Below, in pieces: positions 22,990-33,789 of a stretch of DNA of 64,000 nucleotides (positions are counted from its first letter, which is position 1; each line of letters starts with the position of its first letter). Source of the stretch: Arctopsyche grandis (lineage: Eukaryota > Arthropoda > Insecta > Trichoptera > Hydropsychidae); the NCBI RefSeq assembly GCF_051622035.1, contig NC_135360.1:10158001-10222000 (forward strand), written 5' to 3'. The notes below the pieces were generated by a model. That model was not told the DNA's origin, did no database searches, and saw only the letters and a list, made by a program, of their open reading frames with translations. A program made the position numbers and the translations under genes.

Positions 22990-23500
22990 GTACGTACGTA
23001 TCAAGTGTGTGTTTGTACGTGTACGAGAGATTTGGAGTGGAGCGATCGGGAGGTGGGAGGGGGGGGGGGGGGTTGAAATGGGGGCTCGAGGGTGGCGCAG
23101 CCCGGGCGGCAGCGGCGCCGCCCCCCGCGCCCGGGCGGCCGCCACATTTGACACTCTGTCAAGCACGCGACGGGAACACACCGCTAAATCAATATTATAC
23201 ACACAAATGCCGACGAATAAAAATGGATTTTAAAACCGCGAACCGCGCCGAACGCCCGCCCACGCCCACGAAAACGCACACGCGGACCCCCCACACAACG
23301 ATCCAAACCTCCATACTCCCCCCCCCCCCCCCGGAACCACCCTTTCTACGATTTATTTTTTTGTTTATACGTTTCACGTGTGTGAACGCGTCACGTGAAC
23401 TACGGCAATTTTATTTTTTTTATTTTTCGGTTGATGAAAATTTTTTAAACGAATTCGATTCCGGATGGTGGAGGTCGCCGCTGTAAACACGATCGGGGCA
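22990..23500. promoter_or_regulatory. GC-rich island, possible promoter or noncoding exon
   Basis: The island has a 14-base G run near 23059-23072, a very GC-rich core (23090-23145: cagcccgggcggcagcggcg, cgcccgggcggccgccac), a C run near 23320-23332 and a CG-rich end (cacgtgtgtgaacgcgtcac). Frames on both strands are composition artefacts without domains. Its role is inferred. Confidence 0.3.
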
Positions 23501-23573
23501 CGTAAAGGTGGGGTCGCACCTATCCCAAAAGTTGTCATTCGACAGCTAAAAATAAATTAATAAATCATCATCA

Positions 23574-24102
23574 TCTATAATATATGTATCTATATATGTA
23601 CATATATAAAAAAAATGAATGTCTGTGTGTGTCTCGAATAGGCTCCTAAACCACTGAACCGATTACGATGGAACTTTCAGGATTTGTTGCATGCATGTCC
23701 GGAAAGATTACTGTGAAAAAAAAACGGGAAAAACGGAAATGGGTGTCATTGCAACGCTATAATTTCAAATGTTTTCGCGTCGCGACCAACGTGTACGCTG
23801 CCTGCGTTTTTCCAACAAACGGGAACGGGAACGGGAATTGCATGCGTTATTGTGGCGTTGCAACGCATGCCGTTGCATTGCATGCATTACGATGGAACTT
23901 TCAGGATTTGTTGTGTGCATGTCCGGGAAGACTGCTGTGAAAAAAAAAACGGGTAAAAACCTCTCAATAATAATATTCGTAATTACGATTTTACTGACGC
24001 GAAAGTAAAGCTATCGAGTGACAATAATCGCGCCACGCCTACACGCGTTATTGGAATTGCACGCGTTATTGTGGTATTGCAACGCATGCCGGGTTCAGCT
24101 AG
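23574..24102 (+). mobile_element. Non-autonomous Helitron (529 bases)
   Basis: It starts TCTATAATATATG after A (23573) and ends GGGTTCAGCTAG before T (24103), which fits 5'-TC, 3'-CTRR and A/T insertion without duplication. The 5' region has aatgaatgtctgtgtgtgtc and ccactgaaccgattacgatg, a wording seen in many arthropod Helitrons. A possible 3' hairpin pairs gcgtt (24063-24067) with aacgc (24081-24085). The interior repeats an ~80-base block (ttacgatggaactttcagga... at about 23665 and 23885). No Rep/helicase frame. Confidence 0.8.
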
Positions 24103-24115
24103 TATATACATATAT

Positions 24116-24425
24116 AAAGATGTGGCTATTTGTAGATACAGTATCGACGAATTTTTGACTATTTGCAGATACAGTATCGACGAATTATTTACTCCTAAGC
24201 ATATAAATAGATTTTTGTAAACTGTCTTTTATGAAACAAATAAACTTAATTAATTATTGTAATATTTAATTTATAAATTTACTCCGAAGCATATGAAATC
24301 CCAATATATCAAGTCAAGAAAAGGCTTCATATGTAGTGTACCTACGAATAGTCAATAATTCGTCGATACTGTATCTACAAATAGTCAACAATTCTCTGAT
24401 ACTGTATCTACAAATAGCCACAACC
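24116..24425. mobile_element. Fold-back MITE with subrepeats
   Basis: The end tgtggctatttgtagataca (24121) is the exact inverse of tgtatctacaaatagccaca (to 24422). Inside each arm a unit of about 35 bases (gactatttgcagatacagta, tcgacgaatt) is repeated. tatacatatat flanks both sides (24105-24115 and 24426-24436) and may be an 11-base target duplication, though this word is common locally. No coding capacity. Confidence 0.75.
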
Positions 24426-24439
24426 TATACATATATGAT

Positions 24440-25215
24440 ATCGGTATTCCGTGTGTCTGTCTGTCTGAGATAACGCTCGCCGAACTTTAATAGTCGTTTC
24501 GATTCGACAGAAATATGTACGGTTCCCGGAAATATGCACTAGATTGCACCGAATAGTGGCGCAGTTTCGAGAAGTCTTAATTTCAAAGACGCACAAAAAG
24601 AGCTTACGTAATAGAAAGGTTGGTACCCTCGAATAACTTTCAAATACCCCTTGACGCTTTTTTTGGAATTCTATTGCGTTAGTTCTCCTTGAGCATCGTT
24701 GAAAGTTTGGATGTCTCGAGAGTGCAACTATCTCGAGTGCATTTTTCCGGTCACCACGTATGTATGTACGTCACTTCTAAAACGTATAAACGAAGATATT
24801 ATAAAATAAAAAAAAAACCTCTATATAAATATACTAATCGATGCCAATCTTTCCGCTTGGCTGATAATTTACCGCCGTCTATTGAAAATTTATTTAATTA
24901 ATGAATCAATTATGTAATTGATTTTTTTAGCATTGTTTTATATTGTTTATACATATGTAGGAAGGTAGGTAGTTTTTACCATTTTTTTCATATTAAACAA
25001 TTAATCGCTATTCTGTGTGTCTGTCTGAGATAACGCTCGCCGCATTATAATAGTCGTTTCGATTCGACATATGTATGTACATATGTACGTCGCAGCTACA
25101 CCACTGCCAAAATGTATACGAAGATATAATAACAAAAGAAAAAAAAAATGTATATATACTGATCGCTAAGTTGATCTCTAAGCTGAAAATTTACCGCCAT
25201 CTATTTAAAATTTAA
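24440..25215 (+). repeat. Direct repeat pair of an unclassified element
   Basis: Copy 1 (about 24440-24895) and copy 2 (about 25010-25215) share gtgtgtctgtctgagataac, gctcgccg, taatagtcgtttcgattcga, aacgaagatatta-like, a poly(A) run, aatatactaatcg-like and aatttaccgccgtctatt-like. Copy 2 lacks about 250 internal bases. The phrase order resembles small Helitron or LINE remnants, but no defining end was found. Confidence 0.65.
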
Positions 25216-25266
25216 TTAATTAATTAATTCTTTTTTCTTAATTAGGCAATTTTTACCATTTTTTCA

Positions 25267-25365
25267 TCTATAATTTCGAAAGAGACTTTGTAACAATGTT
25301 TGTATGTATGTAAGGTATATTGGTAACATCGAAAACAAATGAAAGTTTCTTTGACGACGATATCG
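25267..25365 (+). mobile_element. Helitron-like 5' end fragment
   Basis: TCTATAATTTCGAAAGAGAC followed by tttgtaacaatgtttg matches, in opposite orientation, the end of the element at 15509-15737. It is preceded by A (25266), as expected of a Helitron 5' end. The 3' end is not found. Confidence 0.5.
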
Positions 25366-25369
25366 CCAT

Positions 25370-28215
25370 CGTTAAATATTATATTTTTTAATATTTTCTA
25401 AATACTACATAATATAAAAATTTGTGAGATAATTCGTAAGTTTTACACAATAGAACAGACTAATGTTGTATTTCTCCTATACATTTTAAATATGATGCAA
25501 TCAATGGTGCCGCATAATACTTTAAGTATTAAATAGCATAAGACAACATTAAATTATAAGTTTTTTTTTATTTTACAATATACATACATACATAATATAT
25601 TTAATCTGTTCAAACGTGCGGCCGCACCTTTATCGAATTTCCTTTCAGTGTTCCGATAAAGCTAGTCAATTTATTTTGAATAGAATTTTATATAGTAATA
25701 AAAAATATAACGTTTTTACATTTTTAATCTTATTAAAAAAAAAGAAAATTAAGCTCCTTATTGGTAAAAAAAAATGGTTTGAATTAAAGGCTATAATCAC
25801 AAGTCGTACAATATTACGATATTACTGAAATATAATATAATATGAATAGAAATTAATATCGAAAAGTTTTTCCGGGAAAAAAAAAGAAGAGAAAAATCTG
25901 TATTCAGCAAATAAGCAATTGACGGATTCGAAAAATGTATGGCGTTAAACGAATAAAGAAGGAACAAAATGAACCAAATTGAGGCTTTTGTTCGGCGTTC
26001 TATGACGAAAGATTGAGAATGATGAAGAAAGCGAAAGACAGATCCTTCCTAGAACGATGTTAATGATATCACTTACGCTACTGATCTACTAAAGAATCTA
26101 TTCCATTCTTACAGACGCAATTTCCCTGATTTGTAAGTATAATATACAAATATATGTACATACATACATATCTACGCAGTTGTAATATAATTTTTTTTTT
26201 TAGTAAATTGTCACTTTTGTCGCGATAATAATCGAATGCGATAACGGCACGACCCATTTCGATATAAATTCATTTCATTAGTCGAACGCAATGGAGATCG
26301 TTTTCATAAAAAGCTTTCGAGAGCTTATTTTTAATATAATAAAGTGGTAATCAAATAATAGAAAAAAAAATATAGAAGAATCAAAAACTTTATCTTATCG
26401 CTTAAAGTGCCAGATGGTTCGAAATACAAAATTTGTTTTGGAAATGATATGTAAATTTTTAGCTTGATAAAACGATTGATTTCTAGATAAAAAAAATATA
26501 TTATATTGTGTTTTTAGATAAAAGTAATAATAAAATTTTGCGTTGGATATGTATACGGGGATTAAAGTCTTATCACTCTCTTGTATATGATTAATATGTA
26601 TGTGTATTTGACGACAACGTACAATGCATGTATGTATGTACAATCTACGTACGTTAATACACTTAAAACGTTTTTTATTAATTTGATCATAAATACAGAC
26701 AAACGAACAACGGAATTATAGATCGAAACCTATTATTAAAATTTGACGAACTTGGATATTGAATTGGAAAGAAAAACGAGGAAAAAGGTTTACAATTCAT
26801 TCGCCATAAAATCAATGACCATACACTACGAACAGAAACAACATAAAGAAAGCCTAAAACGTTTTTTATTACAATATAATACATACTCACATGTACATAT
26901 GTATGTATATAAATATAAGTAAAAACCGTTGTAAAAAAAAGTATGGTTAAAAATAGAGCGTATACATGTGTACATGTCGGTCGGAAAAGCGTGAGAATTT
27001 TCTCAAGATGTCAAGATGATCCACGTACAAATGTCGTAATATGCACATGCATAATAAGGGTTAAATGTCACCTTTTAATAAAAAAGTACGTATGAGCTTA
27101 AATTACTAATAATGACAAAATATTACATTAAAAAGTAGATTATTTTTGAAATTTGTTTTTTTTCAGTATTAAATGTCGAAATTTCAAATTGAATAAAACA
27201 CGATCAGAACGTAGATTCAATTGTCATTTCAACTTTCAAATGGTCTAAATTTTAAATGAATAAATATAATTGGTAAAAAATGAAAATAAAATAAAATTTA
27301 TACATTATTACGAATTTACTTAAATTTATTTATTAATTTACATGAAATTATTAACCTGAGATTTATTTTTAATTATTTACGATTCACTCTAGGTTGACGA
27401 TTTTAGGAAAAGTAACCACATACAGTTACATATGTATATATAATCCACGTTTTTTCATTTACCGGTTTTCATACCGGCAGTAAGAAAAATCATTTACCGT
27501 TTACCGGTTAATAACAAAAAATCGTTTATTTTATCGAGGAAAGCCAGTTATCAATTGAATTTTTGTTATTAATCCACAAGAATAGTCGAAATATGATTTT
27601 TCTAAGTGGAATTTTATTTAATTCTCATATAAAAACAATTTAATATATTATCCCTATCAATTAAATTCAGATTCGTGTAAAGACGATTAAATACTAGTAC
27701 GAGGTTTTAGCTCACAATTTTACCGATTTAAAATTCAGCACACTTCCAATTAACCCTTTTAAACGAAAATATAGTGTAGCCAGAACACTATCCCAATAAA
27801 CTTGTTTCAATAGAAAAAACTCAATATAAAATATTGGGAAAAAATCCCAAGTGAAATACGTACTTTTGACTTTTGATTTGTACTGGACGACTACTTAGAG
27901 AGATTTGAAAACTGAAAAGTAGTTCAAATGAAAGATAAAACACCTGACTATAGATTTCAATATTCATTTTGAACAGGAAATTGACAGATTTTGAGACATC
28001 GACCGAATAACACCAAGATATAGAAAAACCTCGCGATTTAACAAACACATACGAGATCTCCGAATCCCGAGCCAATCAACACTTTTCATTACCAGATTCG
28101 TGTTCACTGGGCATAGATCTATAAAAAAAGTCATATCTCGTCTCTGAACCAAAAAAAAAGTCGTCATTTGTCGAACAGTGTTATTAGGTAATTTCGATTA
28201 TTCATTAATTAATAG
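25370..28215. other. A+T-rich stretch without a supported gene
   Basis: Only short ORFs. A cluster of accggt words at 27455-27515 (tttaccggttttcataccgg, tttaccgtttaccggttaat) looks like the end of an unidentified element. Otherwise A+T-rich DNA with tacatacata palindromes. Confidence 0.4.
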
Positions 28216-28219
28216 TTAA

Positions 28220-28335
28220 TTTCGTGTTTTTCAGCATCTCGAAATTCAGCGATTTTGTAATAAAAGATCGTGCAATGTTTTTAATTGGCTAGGAAGGCGC
28301 ATTGGGGTTTACCTGTTAGGCTCTCCTGGTATATA
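28220..28335 (+). mobile_element. SINE family B tail fragment
   Basis: ttcgtgtttttcagcatctc, gaaattcagcgattttg, ggctaggaaggcgcattggg and ttaggctctcctggtatat. It is 5' truncated; the hairpin arms carry two mismatches. Confidence 0.65.
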
Positions 28336-28589
28336 AAATAATGGCTACTTTGCTATTTTCTACGATTCCACGATTAATACACTTTTTACATAAAAAAAAA
28401 CCGCATTTAAAAGACTTGGTTCACTGGTGTCATAGAACACATCTACGGCATAGGCGTGGGACACGGGGTTGAAGTGCGATTTTTAATTGTAGGTCACGAT
28501 GTCTGCGCTGTATAAGGACGAATACCTGTTGACACGCCGACCTAATGGCATGCAAAAGGCGAACGAACCTACTCATCCACTTAGCGGAT

Positions 28590-28930
28590 AACGACTCGCA
28601 CTATTGACATCCCTTTTTTGCGCACACCGTCTCCCTTACTCTTTTTCGTAGTAGCGTACATAGTAGGAGTACGACGAGCGCGTCTGTGCGAGACGTTTAA
28701 ACGGGCGAGGGGTACGAGGGAAAAGCGGGTCGCGGAGGAGGGGTCGGGAGACGGGCGCGTAAAAAACAAACTATTTCAAATTGCGCGGTGTAAACATACA
28801 CGAGTTTTCATCGGCTCGCGCGCGATACCCCGCCGACCAATCGCAGCGCGCCATTTTAAAGAATTCAAATTCAAACGAAAATAATTTAAGTCTCTTTTGT
28901 TTTTTTCATTTCAAAATGGTGGCGTATTAC
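28590..28930. promoter_or_regulatory. GC-rich island with a CCAAT box, possible promoter
   Basis: CG-dense DNA (tacgacgagcgcgtctgtgc, gcgggtcgcggagg, gacgggcgcgtaaa, cggctcgcgcgcgatacccc) ends in gaccaatcgcagcgcgccat at about 28838. The flanks are A+T-rich. No downstream coding exon is recognised; atggtggcgtattac at 28916 opens only 11 codons. Confidence 0.3.
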
Positions 28931-29395
28931 AACAAGGCAATGTCGATATAATATGTATATGATAAAAAATTCACTAAACATAATGTGCGTATATTAGAAA
29001 AAGTGACGTCGTATCAAAGAAACGTTAGATTAAAAGCTCCATCGATTTTAAACAATGTCCCGTACTTCCAATCAATCGATTTATCATGAAGAAAAATTGT
29101 TATTAAATTACTCATACTATCGCAAAATTGGGTCGATTGTGAAATATAAACAGACTAAAATGTCGTATTTTTGTGTTTAAAATAAATATGGATACATAAG
29201 GAAGTTCTCAAAAAATTTTATAATCAATATATTTTATTTTTATTGTTACAAATCAATATACACTCGTCATTACAGATTTGCTCCAATGCGACGGGTGTAC
29301 TTTAACGAAATACAGAACACATAAACAATCAGAAATCAGAAATAAAGTAATACATATACAATCTGAATATATAGCATATAACAATTAATCAGAAA
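28931..29395. other. Stretch without a supported gene
   Basis: A+T-rich; nothing recognised. Confidence 0.4.
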
Positions 29396-29397
29396 TA

Positions 29398-29723
29398 ATA
29401 ATCATAGAGACATCTATGGATTATTTTTAGATTTTTTTTTTGTGTACAATTTTTACGAAATTATAGAGATATCTATAGATTTGTGAATAATTATTACAAA
29501 TTATACACAGGCAGATTTTTGTGATAACAGGAATAGATCTAATACCAATTTTCAGGAACCGTTTCAGCAATGATCAGATGAAATTGGCAAACTCTGATAG
29601 AGAAACGATCGATTTGGAGTCACAAAACCCCCAAATCTAACCAGCAGATGGCGAGGACTCGAACCTTTGACCTCAGTGGTGCTAAATATATACGCTAGCA
29701 CTAAGCAAAACTGCTGGCTATAT
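29398..29723 (-). mobile_element. SINE family A/B copy, near full length
   Basis: On the minus strand: a head with agccagcagttttgcttagt, the B box aggttcgagtcctcg (29652-29666), then the central domain (tggttagatttggggg, gactccaaatcgatcgtttc, tgaaacggttcctga). The diverged tail has tccatagatgtctctatg. Confidence 0.65.
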
Positions 29724-29729
29724 ATATGT

Positions 29730-32685
29730 ATCATGACCGCTTCCGCAATGTACATATCTATATGAAAGTTTCTGGCAAAAAGTCGACTTTGAATTCTAAG
29801 TCAAAACTAGTCACAATCGATCTAATTAAACTTCAATAGGTGATTTTCGAGCACTCGAAAAAAGAATCGAAAATGTTCTACAACAAAAAAAAGATCCGCT
29901 TCTTCGTAATCATTGTCGAGATTAAACGATTGATTGGGAGAGGAAATTTTTTAAAAATGTCTATTTTTTATTGTTTAATGTTTCCTGAATACGTTTTTCA
30001 CTAGGAAATCCGAAAACATCGTGGGAAATCCCAAATTTGAATTTTTCTCTCCGGCCTAATATATGTATATGTAGGTACAATCTATGGTGAGGAAAGTAGA
30101 GATTGCTTATGATTTTCTCTTTTTTTTTAGTTATATAATATTTATATTGAATCTGGATGTGAAATATCGTTTCCAAAAAGAAAGTCCATTCAAGGACAAA
30201 TCGAATGTGCCGATACAAGAAAAATTTCTTGGCTAATAAATCTTAAAACAATTATTGGTCAGAGCTTGTTATATTTAAAGAAAATACTAGCAATGTCTGG
30301 CCTCCAATAGGAAATGAATTAAAAGAAGAAATTATATTTATCTCTGCAATTCCCATCAAAATTTGATCTAAGTGAATTTTATTGTACACATAGAATAAGT
30401 ACAATGTAAATATAGAATAAACAGTATAATAAATATAATATTAAGTATGAAAAACTTTCAATTTCCTAAATATTTTATATTTTTAACAAAATATTTTTTT
30501 TGGGTCTATTATCAATTTAAATATTAGTATATGAACAATATGTTCAAATATTAAATGTAATATGTGCATTTATTTATATAATATCTTAGGTTTCGTTATC
30601 AACCACCTTTTTTGTACCCATTTTTTTTAAGCAGTACATATCTTCAGCTCGTAAATTTTTGATGACGCAAATGGAAAAGGATTCCCCCTTCATAAAAACA
30701 TTTTGGATGGATGCCTACACTGATAAAAAATTTAATTATTCTAAATTTACATTCAGAAAATGTTAGGAAGCATATAAATCGATATAAATGTACAAATGTA
30801 GGTCATCCATTGTTTTTACTGTTTTCAATTATTAAAAACACTTTCGAATTGATAGTAAAATGTTCATCACATCCGAATTGAACAGTTTGAAATGATTAAA
30901 AATCAACCAAATGAAAAAAATTTTAATTTTCACAACCAATTTCAGAATATAAATTTAGATGAATTTTTGAACCGGCCAACATTATACCTCACTCATGTAT
31001 ACATACATACATAAATCAAAAATCAAGGTTTACATGCGTGTTGAGTTAAACATCACAAAACAAACGTATCATGGCACTCGTACGACTTTTTACATACGGC
31101 GAAATTTAAATTACCTAATGACAATGGTTGGCGGAACTCAATATCAATAAATCGAAATGGAAAAACTTTTCAGGTGTACACCGGAAATTTGTGAAATTCA
31201 ACTAAAAGTTTTTTCATTTCAATTTATTGATATGAGACTTCCGTATACGCTCCCATACGCACACACATGTGTACGTATTTTCACATTTTCTTTCGCACAC
31301 TTTCTCGTACATACACGCGCGTGCAGATATTATATAATATAAGTATATATATATATGTATGCAATATGAAGTGCTGAGCTTCGATCGATCTGTCTTTGGA
31401 ATTTTTTAATCAAGTGGAATTGAGATTAAAATTTTAAACGTGTACTCACATACCGGCCGTGTAGTATTTCGACTTAATTATTCGCGTGTCCATGTCAAGT
31501 ATGCGTGTTCGTTCTTCATTTGTTTTATTATTTAATTTAAAAAATAAACGCTTTTTTTTAAATTGCGATGTAGATCCGGTACACGCATGTCAATTATACA
31601 ATTTTAATAAAAAAAAATGTTACGTAAGCTAGGATCATTCTTCTTTTGAGAACGGTTGCCTCATATGCTATCGAATTGTGATTTAGGCCAATTTTCCAAA
31701 TGATCTCGCATGAAAAAAAATACATATCGATATGCCGTTTAGTTTCTTGAGAGAAAGTTCAATGGAGTATTTTTTGAAGAAAAGCTTGAGCTTTCAGCAA
31801 AGTATGAAAGCGCGCCGTTATACTTCATAAACCGGCTTTTCTCTGACTGTAACTTTTGTATTTTTTTTTATATATGTACATACATACATAGATACGTTTT
31901 ATATTTAAGGGATTTAGATTTGTCGGCAGACGGCCGTATTTCTGTCGAATTTAATATAGTAGTATATAAAATACAAAATTCTAAAATAAGCATCTATTGC
32001 CTCATGTATACAGTTATCTACGAAAAATAAGAAAGCATTATTTAACTTATGTAATTATGTATATTGTTTTTCAACACATTTACATAAACATATGTACATG
32101 TTGAAGCTTCATAGTGACATAAATACTGCAGGTGAGTACGCATTCAATATGAAAAAAGAAAGCAAGTCTCAATATTGCCAATTGAATGACTCAAACTTAG
32201 TCTGGAATACTCGATGAATAACTTTTATAGTTAATTTAATTAATGTCTTGACGTATAATCAAAATTCCTAATAAGAGCACATATTCAATTTAGCAGCTTT
32301 GATTGAACTAACAAGATTTCACGTTTACATGATTCGTCCCGTATTACATTATATTATATAAGTCCTTTATATGTACGATGTATTATTTTTATGTATTTAT
32401 GATGTATTAAAATTCATGCTGAAACGTATTTTGTATTAATATTAGATAATATGTATCCAATTATATTTCAAATTAGCACTTAATTCGTATCGTAATAAGG
32501 TTTGACGTCACCCATACGCTTAAGGCGCGTTAATTATTTCAGGTACATTCTCACCCATACTGAAATGGAATCGGTATACGTGTATTTGTACAATTTTTCA
32601 TTGGGCTTTATTAAGATCTTTAATTAAAATCGCCCTCACTCCCCGATCAACGTTTATGAGATATCGTAGAAAAAATTATTTTTCT
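29730..32685. other. A+T-rich stretch without a supported gene
   Basis: Nearly 3 kb with only short unconserved ORFs on both strands. Short CA and TA runs and tacatacata palindromes are present (near 31000 and 31870). No repeat family identified. Confidence 0.4.
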
Positions 32686-32689
32686 CATT

Positions 32690-33780
32690 ACGTACGAGCG
32701 TCACGGAGGGTCCCCTTCCCTCTCAGAGGCTCCCACTCCCCTCCCCCCACCCCTCCCCATACTCCCCCGCGCGCGCTCACATCATCCGAGAGAAACTTCC
32801 TGAAGGAGGAAAAGAAAAACGGCTCCTCGCACAGCAGAGCAATCTCCCCCCGACTCGCGCACCCCCAAAATCAATGAAATGCTACAGTTAAGAAAAATTC
32901 ATTATAAATATTATTTGTACGCGCGGCCGTCGCCCCTTCCTCCACCCCGCCCGGTCAGCGCCGTCCGGAGTAGGCGAGCGCCAGGGTCTGAGTGAGGGGG
33001 CGCGCTTAGGGTGGGCGCCGGCCCACGCACGCACATACACCCGCCCTCCACGTATTATCAAATGAGAAAAACTACCATTTCGCCGTCTTGGGCGGACGCA
33101 CCCACCCCCACAATCCCCCTTATTCCTCCTCACTTCCCGTCTTCCAAGTCGGCCCACCCTCGCCATCCCCGCCGCCGAACTTCCACCCCCCCAAAAACTC
33201 CTACCACCACCCGAACAGAGGATATTTCTCATTTCTCCGGACGCGCGCGTTCGAGAAGAAGGAAGGAGGGAGCCGAAATAAAATAAATAAATATACGCAG
33301 CAGCGCGGGAGCGGAGTGCGGGGTCAGGGGGGCCCCTGTCTCCCCCTAGGGCTCCCGCCGCCCCCCCAAAAGAGCGCCCCACACGCCGCACATGTCATAT
33401 TCCGTTCCCCTCGCACGGCCGCGCACCTCGCTAATTTGCGATATTGTCTTCCCTGTCGGCGCGCGTCGCTGGCGCCGTTGCCATGCGAGCCGCCCGGAGA
33501 GTGAGTTTCTAATTAGAAAATATACACACACGCCCGCTTATAAATATAGGTTAGTTTTTCCCCGGCCGGCCGCCCCCCCGCCTTCGACCCCCCGGTCCCG
33601 CCCCCTGCCGCCCCCACGGAAGTAGGGGGCCGCAGGGGGAAATTAAAGAAAGAAAAAAGAATGTGCCGGCCGCGTACGTGGCGCGCCGCAGACTCGACCC
33701 GCCCCTGCTCTGCCGCCCCCTACCCTTCTCGCTCCCTCCCCTTTTCACCCACACGCATTACCTTTAATCTGGACTCATAT
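32690..33780. promoter_or_regulatory. Largest GC-rich island (about 1.1 kb), possible promoter/first exon
   Basis: It is CG-dense and strongly C-rich on the + strand (32700-32860 and 33080-33760), with G-rich stretches at 33300-33335. ccatgcgagccgcccggaga/gtgagt (33480-33505) could be a first exon with a donor. ttttcaatttcag/atcaag (33790-33805) could be an acceptor. Long frames on both strands (up to 167 codons at 32888-33391) are P/R/G-rich by-products of composition with no domain. Confidence 0.35.
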
Positions 33781-33789
33781 CGACTCTGT

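Noticed and set aside
22787..23486. Overlapping + and - frames of 108-159 codons
   Set aside because: They read through (CA)n and G/C homopolymers and are open on both strands at once, a composition effect.
32888..33391. 167-codon reverse frame in the large GC-rich island
   Set aside because: G/R/A/P-rich, no domain, opposed by open frames on the + strand; explained by base composition.
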